A stretch of DNA of 64,000 nucleotides from Oscheius onirici (taxonomy: Eukaryota; Nematoda; Chromadorea; Rhabditida; Rhabditidae): the NCBI GenBank assembly GCA_932521025.1, contig OW051471.1, positions 682,001 through 746,000 on the forward strand, read 5' to 3'. The position numbers and the translations under genes are program-made. The notes under the pieces were generated by a model. That model ran no database searches and had not been told where the DNA came from. It saw only the letters and a program-made list of their open reading frames with translations. The first letter of the stretch is position 1, and each line of letters opens with the position of its first letter. Positions 23,401 to 34,344 of this stretch are shown here, in pieces.

Positions 23401-26400
23401 CGACTTACAGTCTGACCGTTTCTACCATCAGATACTAAGAGAAAACGAAACTACTAGAGAAAAATGGCAAAAAAAATTGTTTTTGTTACATTTTTTGCTC
23501 AACAGGGTTCAACTATGAACTAGAAGTAATGGAGACAAAGCTGGAACTACAAAATAAAAACCAATTGTTCTCCATGCATGTTGAAGAATTATTCGAACAA
23601 CAATTCGTGCGGTTTTCCAAAAAAAATGGTTTCAAATACTGCACATATTACACCCAGTATCATGAAATGTAATGCGGCGAGGGCCTAATTGTCTAAACTT
23701 ACATATTCCTCCAACTCTTCTCCAGATCAGTCCAGGAGACTTTCTTTTCTTCAACCAGTTTATCCAAAACAGTCAGAATTTCCTTCTCTTCCATCGATCT
23801 CTCGTGAACTTTTTCCACAAGCTCCATTTCTTCTCGGCTCCCGACCAACAGTTTGTCCTCTGTCGTCTCGTTGACTGCAAGCTCTGTTGCGACGGCTTCT
23901 CCGGTATCGAAACGGATGGGATTGATGTGGAGAGCTCGGAACTCGTTTTTGGCGCCCAGAGTGATGTGACCGGTTACGGTAACCTGGAAGAGAGGGCGTG
24001 AGTAACAGGGACAGGGACATTAACTCACCATAGCCCCTGTCGGATTCAGTAGAGCGAACTTTTTGAACGACATGCCCATATCACTGGCCAGACAGTAAAT
24101 ATTCCGCTTCTTGAACACTCCGTGGGTGATTCTGACGCTACAGTACTCGGTTGATGTAGCGAAAACGTAGCCGACAAAGGTCTGGCTACGAGAAATGTCC
24201 CAGTAGATGTTCTTGCTGGAAGAGACGGTAGAGGGCAGGGCCAAGATCGTACTGTCCCAGAGTGTAGGGATCTTTTTGGCAGAGTCAGTAATCTTGACAG
24301 TGCCTTCTGGAAAAATGGTTAGTCTCCCTTCAAAAAACCTGTTACCTTTCTCGTCCAGATAAAAAATCTCCGGATGGTCAGAGAAGAAGTCTATCAGAGC
24401 GTCTGGGGTCAGTGCGCGTTCCCAAATCCACTCATCGTCCCAGGGATAGTCGAAACTGTAGCTTGGGAGATCGGCGATCCTAGAAAATTTTGTTTTGGCT
24501 GGAAAATGGGGGAAGCGTACTCTTCGAAGATGTCATTAATGCTGACTCCTTGGCCACCAGATTCTCGAGAAAGAATGATGCAGCAGATGTAGACGATGCA
24601 TCTCCTGAAAACGAACCTGTTTAGGGAAAAAAAGGCCATGTTTTAGAAACTTTGGAGACAAGCAAAAATATATTGTTTTTTTTACACCAGAACGAATCTT
24701 CCACTGTGACACTGACTGCTGCGAAGATATAACAGTTTTGAGAAACATTGGACGGGCAAATTTTTTTGAACACGCAGGTTTTCAATAACTAGAAGTTTGA
24801 ATCCCATCTCCTCTGGAGAAAATTTATCCACTTGTGGAATTGCTGAAGTCTTTCGAAAACCGAAAAAAAACGAAATTTTATGGCCTTGTTTTCTCTTGCA
24901 CCGAGTTTTGGGACGTTAGTAGTGATAGATTGAATAGTCACATGTTTTTTTTCGCCCTGATAGCAGACGAAAAGCTATTGTGGCACAGAATAATGTGTCG
25001 TTATAAGTTTTGTGAAGCATTCCGGAGAAAAAAAGCCGATCTGAAAAAGTGCAAGGTGTCTGTAGCCTCTACAGATTCAAAGAGCAGGCGTTTTTCCAAC
25101 TACATATTTCCCTCTTAATAATATTGAAAAATAGCCGGACAACCGATAAAATAGTCTTACAATACGTATTGTTTAGTTGGATGCAAACGATAAACATGGA
25201 AATCGATGAACGTAAAACGATTGATGCTATAGGGAAAAGGTGAAACAAAAGTGTTAATTTTTATATTTTTTTTTCAATTTTGTTCATTTCACGGAGTTGA
25301 TTCAGACACTGGAAGCCAAAAGATTTGTTTCAGTTTTTAGGCCTTTTCATACCTTGTTTTTCCAGTCTCTCACCTGTATCCAAAGCCTCTGTTGCGGAGT
25401 TGCGGATTTGCAAAGTTCTGGTAGAAGACATGGCCATGACTTTCCAAAAAGTTCCTGACCTCTTCAAGAGTCTTCAAAACTGGCTCTTCCTCCTGAAAAT
25501 GAGTTCAGAACTTTAAAAAAAAGTAAAGAAAGGCTACCTGTTTCCTGACGTCTTCATGATACATCTCATGGAGCTTTTCAACAGTGAGCTTGTTCTTTGT
25601 GATGAGCTTGTGGAGAGTCTGAAAAGCAACGTCTACTTTTCAATTCAGCACACAAAAAAGTACCTCCTTTGTTCTTACTTGTCAACCTTTTTGTGTGTTT
25701 CGATTTTTCAAGTTTCATGAATACTGGAAATGCGGCATGGTTACAAGGAAATTAATACGATTTCCGCTCGTAAAAATATAGCAAACTTGAAAGGGTCGGG
25801 TGTTTTAGTAAGTACTTTGATAGTTTCTAGGTTACTTGAAAGAGACGATGATCATTTTCGTTCAGTCTTCTGTCTAAGTTCTAAGCATCCAAATCGGCTG
25901 ATCCCGTGACACTTTTCTTACTCCAAGTTAAAAACTGGCAATATTATCCCAACCATTTCTTTTGGCTTGTCACGACCACTTCAGATATGATAGTAGAGAT
26001 CAGTCAGTCGAAAACAGCACGTTTTATGATTTTTTTCCAAAAGAAAAAATTTCATCCATCACATCTCCCTAGCTTGGTGACACTAAGACGTAGCGACAAA
26101 ACAATTTTATCCATTTGTTACACAGATATTTGAAGCTCCGAACTTTTCCATGTTTGCTCTATTCTCTAGCCGTCTTGTCGTGTTTTTACTGAACTCCCAA
26201 TGGTTTCCAAGTTTTGTTCGGTACATATAAACAGTGCTTCCAGAATACTATGTCGGAAAAAAATCTTCTTGTTGACCATTTAGGTTGATATCTGAACTCT
26301 TGCTTTTGCGCCCATCACAAGTATTAGAAACGAGACCAAACTGCTGGCTCTTATTGCTGACGACCCTGGTGGCACAATTTTTGGGGTTTTTTGTCCTTCA

Positions 26401-29400
26401 ACAAAACGCGTACATTGCTATCGCCTAGCTAGGTTCATTTATAAGGAACAGAAGAAACAAAATAGAACTTTTTGCCACAAAACAGACAAATCACCTCACA
26501 GGTTTTTCCATCCTTGTCCATTTCCTCCTGACTGAATGTAGGAATCTTTTTATCGAGCTCGTAGTCGGATCTTCTGTTACTAAAAACTGATTTTTCTAGA
26601 GAAAACAGCATAAAAATTCTACCTATTGACTCCATTCTCATAAATTTCCCTCGGGACATGGGCCGGAACGATCTTGACATTCTTTCGCTTGTCCTTCTCC
26701 TTCTCTTTGATTCTTTCAGCAGTGACAATCCTTTGTGCTTCCACCTTCTGCATCCTGAAAATGCTCCAAGTGTTTAGAGTTTAGCCAAAAAAAACAGTAC
26801 CAGTAGGGTTTGTGAAATTCCGGGTTCTGAGTTGGAGCTGGAACAGCTGGCTTGTTCTTGACAAAACTTGGGCGATTGTACACCTTCTCGTCGATAGGCT
26901 TAGATTCTCGACCACGTGGAGCAGGACGTAAGGAATTGTTGCCGCGGGACTGATTTCCACTGGAAAATTGAGAGTCAGAGGGACAGAGAGCGTCGGAGAG
27001 TCAGATAGTCAAAGAGTCAGACAGTTAGAGAGTCAGAGAATCAAAGGAACGGAGAGTCAAAGAGAAAGAGAGTCAGACAGTTAGAGGGACAGAGATACAG
27101 AGAGTAAGAGAGAGAGAGAGACAGAGAAGCAAAGAGTTAGACTGTTCGAGAGTGAGAAAGTGAGAGTCTGAGAAACAAAGAGACAGAGAGTCAGAGAGAC
27201 AAAGAGAATTACCCTCTGTTTCCGAAGTTGCCACGGGAACTGCCCTGTTCACCTGGTTGTCTTCCAAAGCGCCCCTGTTCCTCTGCTTGACCGTCACGAG
27301 ATAAACGATCCTGTATTCTGTCCGGACGAGGATTGTACTGATCACTAGAGGGTCTGAAAACTGACTGTAAGAGACAGAGACAGGGGAACTGAGAGACAGG
27401 GAGAGTCAGAGGGACAGAGACAGATATGGTTTGTTCAAAAAAGAGAACTCGACCGTAACGCATTTGTTTCCGCGCGAGACGCTTATAACATGGAAACGTA
27501 GGATACTCAGGCAAGTTTTCTGTTGTTATTCCGGTCTCGCGGCAAACTAAATGGGTTACGGTCGAACTCTCATTTTTTAAACAAACCATGGTTAGAAAGA
27601 TAGAGACTTACCCTCTGTTTCCGAAGCCGCCACGGGAACTGCCCTGTTCAGCTGGCTGTCTTCCCAAGCGCCCCTGTTCCTCGGCTTGACCGTCACGAGA
27701 TAAACGATCCTGGATTCTGTCCGGACGAGGAGTGTACTGATCACTAGAGGGACTGAAAACTGGCAGTAAGAGAGACAGAGAGTCAGAAAACAGTACAACA
27801 AAAAAGTTGACTCACCCTCTATTTGCGAATCCACCACGCAAACTGCTTGCTCCTTGCTCTCGATCTTGTCTTCCGTAACGGCTATGTTCCTGTCTCGAGA
27901 ACTGGCCTTGGTTTTCGTCCGGAAGGGAATTGTACTGACTGGGAATGCTGAAAATTGACAGTGAGAGAGACTGAGAGAACTCACTTTCTCTGACCGAAGC
28001 CACCTCTGTAACGAGGACGTTCCTCCTCTTCCTGAGGCTTTTCCTGGCTACTGCTCTGTTCCTGAAGAGCAGCTTCCTCCTGACTCATCCTCTCGAGTCG
28101 TCCCTGCAGACGACTGGCACTTCCATGCAGCTGGACACTGAATCCAGAGAGAGTGGTGGGAGCTGGTATCCTAAAGATTTGTCGCTCTATAATATAGGGT
28201 CAGTCTTACGGATTCTGTGGCTCAAAGACTGGCGTGTCCGGGTTGAAAGAGTGGCTGTTGCCCTGATGGCTGACACTGTAAGTTCTTTTTTCCCGAAAAA
28301 GGAGAAACTTACTGATTCTGGGCTTCCGAAACTGATTCTCTGCCATGGAGAGAGTAGCTCTTTTCGGAGGGATCGGCTGCGGCTCTTCTGTAAAAGATGA
28401 CTATCACTCTGCGTCTTTCTGACTCTGTGACTCTCCAATTCTTTGTACCTCTGTCTCCCTGACTCTCTGAATACCCAACTCTGTGTACGTTTCTGACTCT
28501 CTCATTCCCTGTCCCTCTGACCCCGAACTCACCGAGTTCTCCTTCCACTGGCTCCGTCTCTATACAGCCTCTCGAAGCTATGCTCCGCCGCCTGATAGCG
28601 CTGCTGAAATCCACGTCTGAAAATGGTAAAAATTAAAAAAATTTGGAAAGTTATACCCTCGACTCTGAGCGGGTCTTCCGCCAAATCCTCCTCTCTGCTG
28701 ATATTGTTGTTGCGGCTGTTGTGGCTCCTGTTGTGGCTTCTGCCCATGCTGACTGTATTGCTGATACTGTTGTTGCTGTGGCTGATACGGTCCAGAGTTA
28801 TCTCTGAAATTTTTTTTGAGTGTCCACTATATACCGTCTAGCAATTATAAAAGAACAATTTCTAGTCCTTTATATAACTTTTGAAACAGTTTATTTCTTT
28901 TCCTTTGTCTCAGTTCGAAGAATGTGTCATTGTCAGAGTATAACAAAAATACAGAAAGGATGTTTCACTATCTGAACAAGTGTATGGAAATGGTGTCAGT
29001 GATGCTGGTGCCTGTTGATTGGAAATTCAACGATGAAATTCAACGACGAAAGGGAACAATCTGAATCTGTGAAAAAATTCTTTGAAGAGAAAGGGATTTG
29101 CCTTTGCCCCTTGTTTTACTGAATCCAACCGGACAAAAAGAGAACAATACTTTTGTTCTTTTCTTTTGTACTTATAGTTTGAACTACGCAACTGGACAAA
29201 AAGTGAACAATAGTTCTTACAAAAGTCAAATCCTCGTCTTTTCTCATAGAATCACACTTTTATCGTCTGTTCCAGGAAACCAAATTGTAACAGCAAAGAA
29301 AACTCAGCAAGTTTGACCAACATTCAAAAATTAGCTAGTGAACAATGTTTAGCGCCGACGGAGGATTTCCCGGTGCAAACTCCCGCCCGATCAATATTTT

Positions 29401-30429
29401 TTTTGCCCAGATTTTCAAAAACTCCAGCATCCGGAAAGCAACGTTATTTTTAGAAGCATGACACTGTTAGGGGGGGGCACGGATTAGTATCTTTGACTGT
29501 TCTAGAAGAGGTTAGTGACAGAAGTACAGTTACTGAAAACACACTGAATCTGGAAACAAACGAACTAGTTAATATCTGATACAACGAGTAGACTGAAAAT
29601 CTGAAGAAAAACAACGGGATTCTCTAGAAATGAAAAAGGTTTCTGAAACTTTTATACCTAACTCGACGTACTCTTTTAGAGTTTCTTCTTCACTCTTCCA
29701 CAGTATGGAACAGACGATAAAAGTGTGATTCTATGAGAAAAGACGAGGATTTGGCTTTTGTAAGAACTATTGTTCTCTTTTTGTCCAGTTGCGTAGTTCA
29801 AACTATAAGTACAAAAGAAAAGAACAAAAGTATTGGTCTCTCTTTTTGGAAAAGTGTTCTCTTTTTGTCCGGTTGGATTCAGTAAAACAAGGGGCAAAGG
29901 CAAATCCCTTTCTCTTCAAAGAATCCACTTTTTCACAGATCCAGATTTCTAATCTGACTTGATCCTTTTCGACTTCTTTGTGGAAAATTTCGTTTTTATC
30001 CTATAGAAATCAGCGGTTCTAGTCAAAAAATTATCCAAACGTGATGTCTTTTTGTTCTGTTTCAAAAAAGTTCTAGAAGAGGTTAGTGGCTGAATGTTAT
30101 AAACTTTTGACGATACTCCCTCTTTATCTTCTTCTGTTGAAAATCACAAAAAAATTGTTTCTGTACAAAAAAAGGGAAAATAAAACATACACATCGTCCC
30201 TCAGATCCAATCTCTTGATCCGTGCCTCAACAAAGTTCGCGCCTTGAGGATAACTTCCTCCGGGTTGAAAATCTTCGCGGTTTCTGTAAATTTTCACGTT
30301 TTTCACGCAAAAAGAAGTGAAACTGGTAAAATTTAAAAAAAAGCACCTGTCATCTTGAAAACCACCTCTTCGACCGCCTCGACTTCCCTGCCATCCACCG
30401 CGACCACCGTGACCAGGATTGGAGCTCAT
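20488..30429 (-). CDS. RGG/Gln-rich protein with C-terminal helical repeats
   Basis: Twenty-one exons join in frame to 945 aa: 30347-30429, 30191-30283, 28657-28803, 28533-28616, 28313-28387, 28210-28275, 27985-28170, 27816-27947, 27612-27752, 27213-27353, 26801-26959, 26623-26754, 26495-26579, 25538-25618, 25374-25492, 24521-24604, 24346-24479, 24029-24306, 23703-23983, 20646-20864, 20488-20605. The N-terminal half (to about 435) is disordered and rich in RGG, RG and Gln (GGRGGWQGSRGGRRGG, QYQQRGGFGG), typical of RNA-binding, granule-forming proteins. A KEKEKDKRK helix follows. The C-terminal half has four units pairing LTVEKL-like and FLESHGHVF-like helices, plus a beta-rich insert (YVFATSTEY, GAMVTVTGHI) that could be an OB-type fold. 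The start follows an AG acceptor by 6 bases. The TAA stop overlaps a GTAAGT donor-like sequence, so one more 3' exon is possible. I do not recognise the orthologue; an RNA-granule role is inferred from composition only. Confidence 0.8.
21285..21712. repeat. Foldback element 1 in large intron of RGG gene
   Basis: Arms of about 180 bases (21297-21475 and 21525-21710) are inverted copies. TTGGATTTTTGGGTGCGGC faces GCCGCACCCAAAAATCCAA; CAAGCTCTACAACTTTG faces CAAAGTTGTAGAGCTTG. The outer ends are G/C runs (CCCCCACCCC against GGGGGAGGGGGG). It is non-coding and MITE-like. Confidence 0.8.
21895..22050 (+). repeat. Dispersed repeat R3, copy 1
   Basis: It matches about 46255-46420. Shared blocks include TATCGACTTG, AATCCGATGGAATA, GAAAATGCTTCTGG and GGCAAAGCCAAAT. 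The GCGCGCGCTGCGCGCG core is shortened in the other copy. No ORF. Confidence 0.7.
22790..22985. repeat. Foldback element 2 in RGG-gene intron
   Basis: GAAGTTCAGGTGGTTCAACT (22786-22805) is inverted at 22966-22985. The inner blocks TTTTCCAAAAGTGGTTTT and AAAACCACTTTTGGAAAA pair as well. The central loop is about 55 bases. Confidence 0.8.
23121..23354. repeat. Foldback element 3 in RGG-gene intron
   Basis: About 60-base imperfect inverted arms: TATAGGTCTTGCCAAAATGA near 23124 against TTTTGGCGAGACCTATA near 23334, with GGTTCCGCG and CGCGGAACC inside. Three different foldback elements thus share this one 2.8-kb intron. Confidence 0.75.
26965..27205. repeat. GA-rich simple repeat in intron
   Basis: A run of diverged AGAGTCAGAGAGAC-type units fills the intron between exons 10 and 11 of the RGG gene. 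Shorter versions appear in neighbouring introns and in the NRF-6-like gene as their complement (TCTCTCTGTC). This is low-complexity sequence. Confidence 0.8.
27213..27752 (-). repeat. Tandem duplicated coding exon pair
   Basis: Exons at 27612-27752 and 27213-27353 are both 141 bp, in the same phase, and encode nearly identical 47-residue RG-rich units (PSSDQY-PRPDRIQDRLSRD, then EEQGR-GRQP-EQGSSRG). They differ at only about four residues. The flanking splice sites are duplicated too, so this is a recent unequal exchange inside the gene. Confidence 0.88.
29067..29945. repeat. Foldback family F, copy 1
   Basis: It lies in the intron between exons 2 and 3 of the RGG gene. Arms 29067-29276 and 29706-29945 are close inverted copies (AGAGAACAATACTTTTGTTC and CATAGAATCACACTTTTATC are landmarks), with a 430-bp interior. 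The second family member at 45374-46047 is homologous over arms and interior but lies in the opposite orientation. Neither copy encodes a transposase. Confidence 0.82.
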
Positions 30430-31596
30430 TTTTACCTAAATTTTAAATTTTTTTAAAAGAAAAAGATAAGAAAATAGAAAAATTCTGGAAGAGATCACAA
30501 CTTTGAATGAGAAGCAACGGGAAAAATAGCTGGCGGCGACGCAAAGTTGCGTACTTTGACCAACAAATGACCATATCTTTCTTTTTGAGGCTTTTTCCGC
30601 TTTTTTCGAATTTGGAAAGAAGAGTAAATCGATGGAAACATCTATATTTTCAGCGTTGCAAGATAGTTTCATGAAGACCAGGAAGAAACAGTAATTGTAA
30701 TCTTTGTGAAATTTGTGATCCACTTTTGAACCGACTATATTTACTTCGGTCCTGTGTTTCCCGTTCTTCGATTGTTTTCACATTTATTTGTTTGCCAATA
30801 AAGCTCACGTTTTCATGAACAGACTATATTGAAAAGTGGAAACAAATTTCTACCAAGACCAGTATAACCAAAGAAGACGTGCAATATATCTCATCTCTGA
30901 AACAATGAAAGGAATTTTTATCACTCCTAATAATTGAAATGCTTCATCTGTGTATATAGTAGGAAGAAAGTTTCTAAAGATCTATGAACGGCCCGCTTTT
31001 CTGACGATCTCTTTGTCCAACTTTTTGATTTTCTCCAACTGTGTTATTAGCTTTTTTGATCAGTTTTGCCGCTTTATCTTTCCCGAAAATATGAGTTTTT
31101 CTCTTTCATTGTCAAGTTCAGGGTTGTGCGAAAGTGAAATAATTTTTTCGAAGAATAAGCCTGCAATTTTCATGTTTTTTTTTCATATTTTCTCAAAAAT
31201 GAGCGGAGCTAAGCCTACAGAACCGAAAAAGCTCAACTTTTTCCAAGTGGTCTTTTTTCGCAACTTTGACTAGCATGAAGTTGTTCAGAAGAAGATACTG
31301 TTTCCAATTTTTCTCTTCCTCTTTACAGATTCTACTGCCCAGTGCTCCGACTTTGTTTATTTTCAGTGCTTTTTTCTTCAGATTACTTCGCAAACTACTG
31401 CGCAGTATAGGATCACTCAATGATGTAGTTTTCATGAAACACAAGACGGTGAGTATAACTTCATTCTGTAAATTTCATAAACTAACAGATTCAACAATTG
31501 TCTATAAGCAGAAAATAGCTTTCTCTGTCACTCTGGTCCTTTTGTCTTTCTGACTCTATATTTCTCTGTCTCTCTGTCTGTCCCTCTCTATTATCC
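30430..31596. other. Intergenic, promoter side of RGG gene
   Basis: No complete gene. An acceptor-like AG at 30436-30437 precedes the RGG-gene ATG. On the plus strand, 31330-31450 reads as a short hydrophobic then basic segment between splice-like sites, ending in MKHKT and GTGAGT; it could be a chemoreceptor remnant, but I cannot confirm it. Confidence 0.4.
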
Positions 31597-34009
31597 TCAA
31601 AATCTAATCGACACAGAAATCGCTGGCGTGACTGGATACCCTGTCAAGAATCCCATAACAGCCCCGCGTAAATTTGAGCTACAAATCAACAACAGAAAAG
31701 GAGAGATCAGGGTAAGGCCATCACTGACGAATGGAAGAAGAGTCTGTCCAGCCACTGCGTACCAAGAATTCCTGTTCATGTCGTTCACGCCGTAGTAATT
31801 GAAAATCTTATTTTTCGAATTTTCTGGCGGGAAAAGCAAAAAAAATACCGTAATGATAGCTGCAAAGAGCATTATGCCAAAGTTGATGAGACTGTGGAGG
31901 AGGAGAAGCTTCTCGACTCTTTGAATCCCCTTTTTGAGGCTTATCTGAAAAAGTTTGAAAAAACGAGCATATTTACTGAGAAAAGGATGAGCAGTGTTCC
32001 TAGATTCAGTAGCATGCTGATTGAAGTGACGACTACCATAAAAATGGCGAGAATTTTGTAGAAAAGTGTCATGTCCTGAATTTTTTTTGTGTTTCAGAAT
32101 TGAATCTTATAGAGCCGGGAGCCTGGACAAGCAATAATGTCAGCATGCGTGAACTGATGAAAAACACACAGTTTTTTCCACCCCTGCTTCTCCCGGATAG
32201 CCTGTTTAAAAAAGGAATGTCTAACCCAGAATATTTTCGTTGCGGGACCCATTTTCCACTGATTAGTTGGATTCGCAGGCAAATTTCATCCTCTTAGCTC
32301 CTATTTCGACGTACGAGGTACAGTCAAAGGTGTTCCGGGTTACTGTAGACTTTTTTCTGCGAAAGACCTCAACAAGTCATGAAAAGGTAAAGATAAAGTT
32401 TACCCCGTAATCAACGCCAGAGCAAGCTCAATTGCTTGCGGGACTAATCTGAGGGGCCAGAGAAATCAGGCTTACGTTCTATAATCTGGACAGGTGCCAA
32501 GTCTGACTCCAAGAACGCTTTATCTTCGGAGCATGCTACTACCAATTTACCGACCTCGGGAGGATGGATGCCTTGGTTGAGCACAAGCGGGTTTGAACTT
32601 GGGACCTTTAGATTGACGCTGGCGCCTCCTACCACTGCGCCATCTCGCTTCTCGGAAGTCATGGAAAGAAAAACAAATTGTTCTTCCGCGCGTACGCAAT
32701 TTCGCGTAACTGAAAGTACGCAATATTTACGTTTTTGGCAACAGCAATACCGATTTTTTTAGTTTTTGGAGAGCTTCTCCTACATGTTTTCACAAAATTT
32801 CAAAAGAATCTTTTTTTTAATTGACCTTTTTTGTTTCACGCCGCTCTGTTGTACCAAAATTATGAGTGACACATGTTGTTCGCTGCTTTTGGTACTTTGA
32901 TGTGTCGTGAATGATTGCTTGATATGCTTTTACTATCTTTCCTTATGCTTTTTTGTTTCTCAAACTACTCCTATAGGTCATGTACCACCGAAAATTGATC
33001 CTCTACGGGCGTTACATCCAAAAACTTACAGTAGAGCTCTGAATAGCAAACCAGTCTGAAGCTGTCACATATTTGTAGCTGGAGTAGTTGACAGTAATTC
33101 GTACGGTGGCTGCCAAAGGAATGGCAATAACGAGGAAGATGATGAAGGGAAGAGGACGATTCCAGAGCTAAAACTGTCTTTTTGTGCTTCAAATTGTGCA
33201 TAAAAGGAAATTGTTTCCAAAAGCCTTGTTTCCTGCGAAATAGGTATTCAGTTTTGGAACTAACACTTGTCCTCCATTCTCTTTGGGTTCCCGTGAGGAA
33301 AATGGTTTGGGATTTTTTTGGTCTAAAATAATGGTACTGAGCTTCCAACAAGTAAAATTTTTCTGTCAAGAAACACAATTTCCCCTCAAATATTGAAGCG
33401 TCATCATAGAGAATATGAACATGTTGCAATTGAAGAAAGTTGTCAAAAAATGTCTGGTGTATCGTTCTACCAAAAGAAAGTGGTTTTTTTTAATTTTAAT
33501 GTTTCGCTCTCTTCTCATAATTCTCATAATTTGGCTTCTAGCAATGAAACTGCAGCAGCTTGAAAAAATGATCACCTTTTCATAAGTAAAAGGAAAAATG
33601 ACCATTGTCAATCTGTTCATGCTGACTATCGTAATCATCAAATACTGAACATAGGCCATTTGATAGTGAACGGTATGGAAGAGCTCCAAACCGAAAAAGT
33701 GCCCATTTGCGAAAAATGGAGCCAATAAACAGTCGCCACAAGTATTCTGAGGCAATCTGAGGGTAATGAAGGAGTTGATGTACGTTATGCAGTTCTGAAA
33801 AAAACTTTTTTAGGCCGCAAAGCTCAAAAATCGGTTCATTTGATCCGTAGGAAACGTACTATGAAGGACTGCGCCAGGAAGAGCGTAAAAAATGATCCCT
33901 TGAACTTATTTTTGTGCCTGGCAATTAGGTAAATCTCGAGAAGATACGTCAACAGCGAGAGCAAGCCATATGTTGTTGTGATGATAAACTTGATGGAAAT
34001 CAAGGGCAT
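31597..34009 (-). CDS. Serpentine chemoreceptor, SRG superfamily (SRV/SRU-like)
   Basis: Five exons, all with phase-0 introns (33860-34009, 33576-33794, 33030-33167, 31977-32075, 31597-31944), give 317 aa, the usual size. Seven hydrophobic spans are readable: TTTYGLLSLLTYLLEIYLI; FFTLFLAQSFI; the helix before MNRLTMVIFPFTYEKLW (the intracellular arginine motif after TM3); LPFIIFLVIAIPLAA; ILAIFMVVVTSISMLLNLG; SLINFGIMLFAAIIT; and LPFVSDGLTLISPFLLLI, which ends SNLR. The loop RLPQNTCGD..FFANGHFF fits SRV/SRU/SRG receptors. It is expected in sensory cilia as a G-protein-coupled odorant receptor. The start ATG lies 2 bases after TACTTTCCAG, a likely trans-splice acceptor. The 954-bp intron 3 holds a SINE-like insertion. 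The gene looks intact. Confidence 0.85.
32386..32655 (-). mobile_element. tRNA-derived SINE-like element, copy 1
   Basis: On the minus strand the element starts with a tRNA-like head. The A box TGGCGCAGTGGTAG is at 32642-32629 and the B box AAGTTCAAACCC at 32600-32589, spaced as in tRNA genes. A tRNA-unrelated body follows (CCGAGGTCGGTAAATTGGTA), ending in a short repeat tail CTTTATCTTTACCTTTTC. It is flanked by AAGTCATGAAAA (32374-32385) and AAGTCATGGAAA (32656-32667), a 12-bp target duplication with one mismatch. A second copy is at 43942-44246. Confidence 0.8.
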
Positions 34010-34344
34010 TTCTGGAAAGTATGCTTTTCATCAAAAAATTCCAGAGAGTGACAAAAACTGAGCTTTGAAGAATTTTCCAGTTTTTTTGCAAGAATTTTTC
34101 ATTCGTTTGGATTCTTCAATACTGGCCACAGTGAAAATTTCTTCGAAAGACCCGTTTGCAGAAAATATGCCGTGGAAACTGTTGGATCTTCAGTGGAAAA
34201 AAAAACTCTGGAAATTGCTTTTTTTCTGGCCACAGGATTTCGCGGATAGAGTAAGGAGAAGGACTTTTTGGCATTCATATACGGAGTGTGGAACATTTCT
34301 GTCATTTCTGTCAAAAAACTTGACAGAAGGTCATTTTATTTAAA

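Noticed and set aside
31800-31850. Possible 25-bp intron GTATTT..CCGCCAG in the SRG-type receptor
   Set aside because: Too short for a nematode intron, and reading through gives a natural loop between TM6 and TM7.
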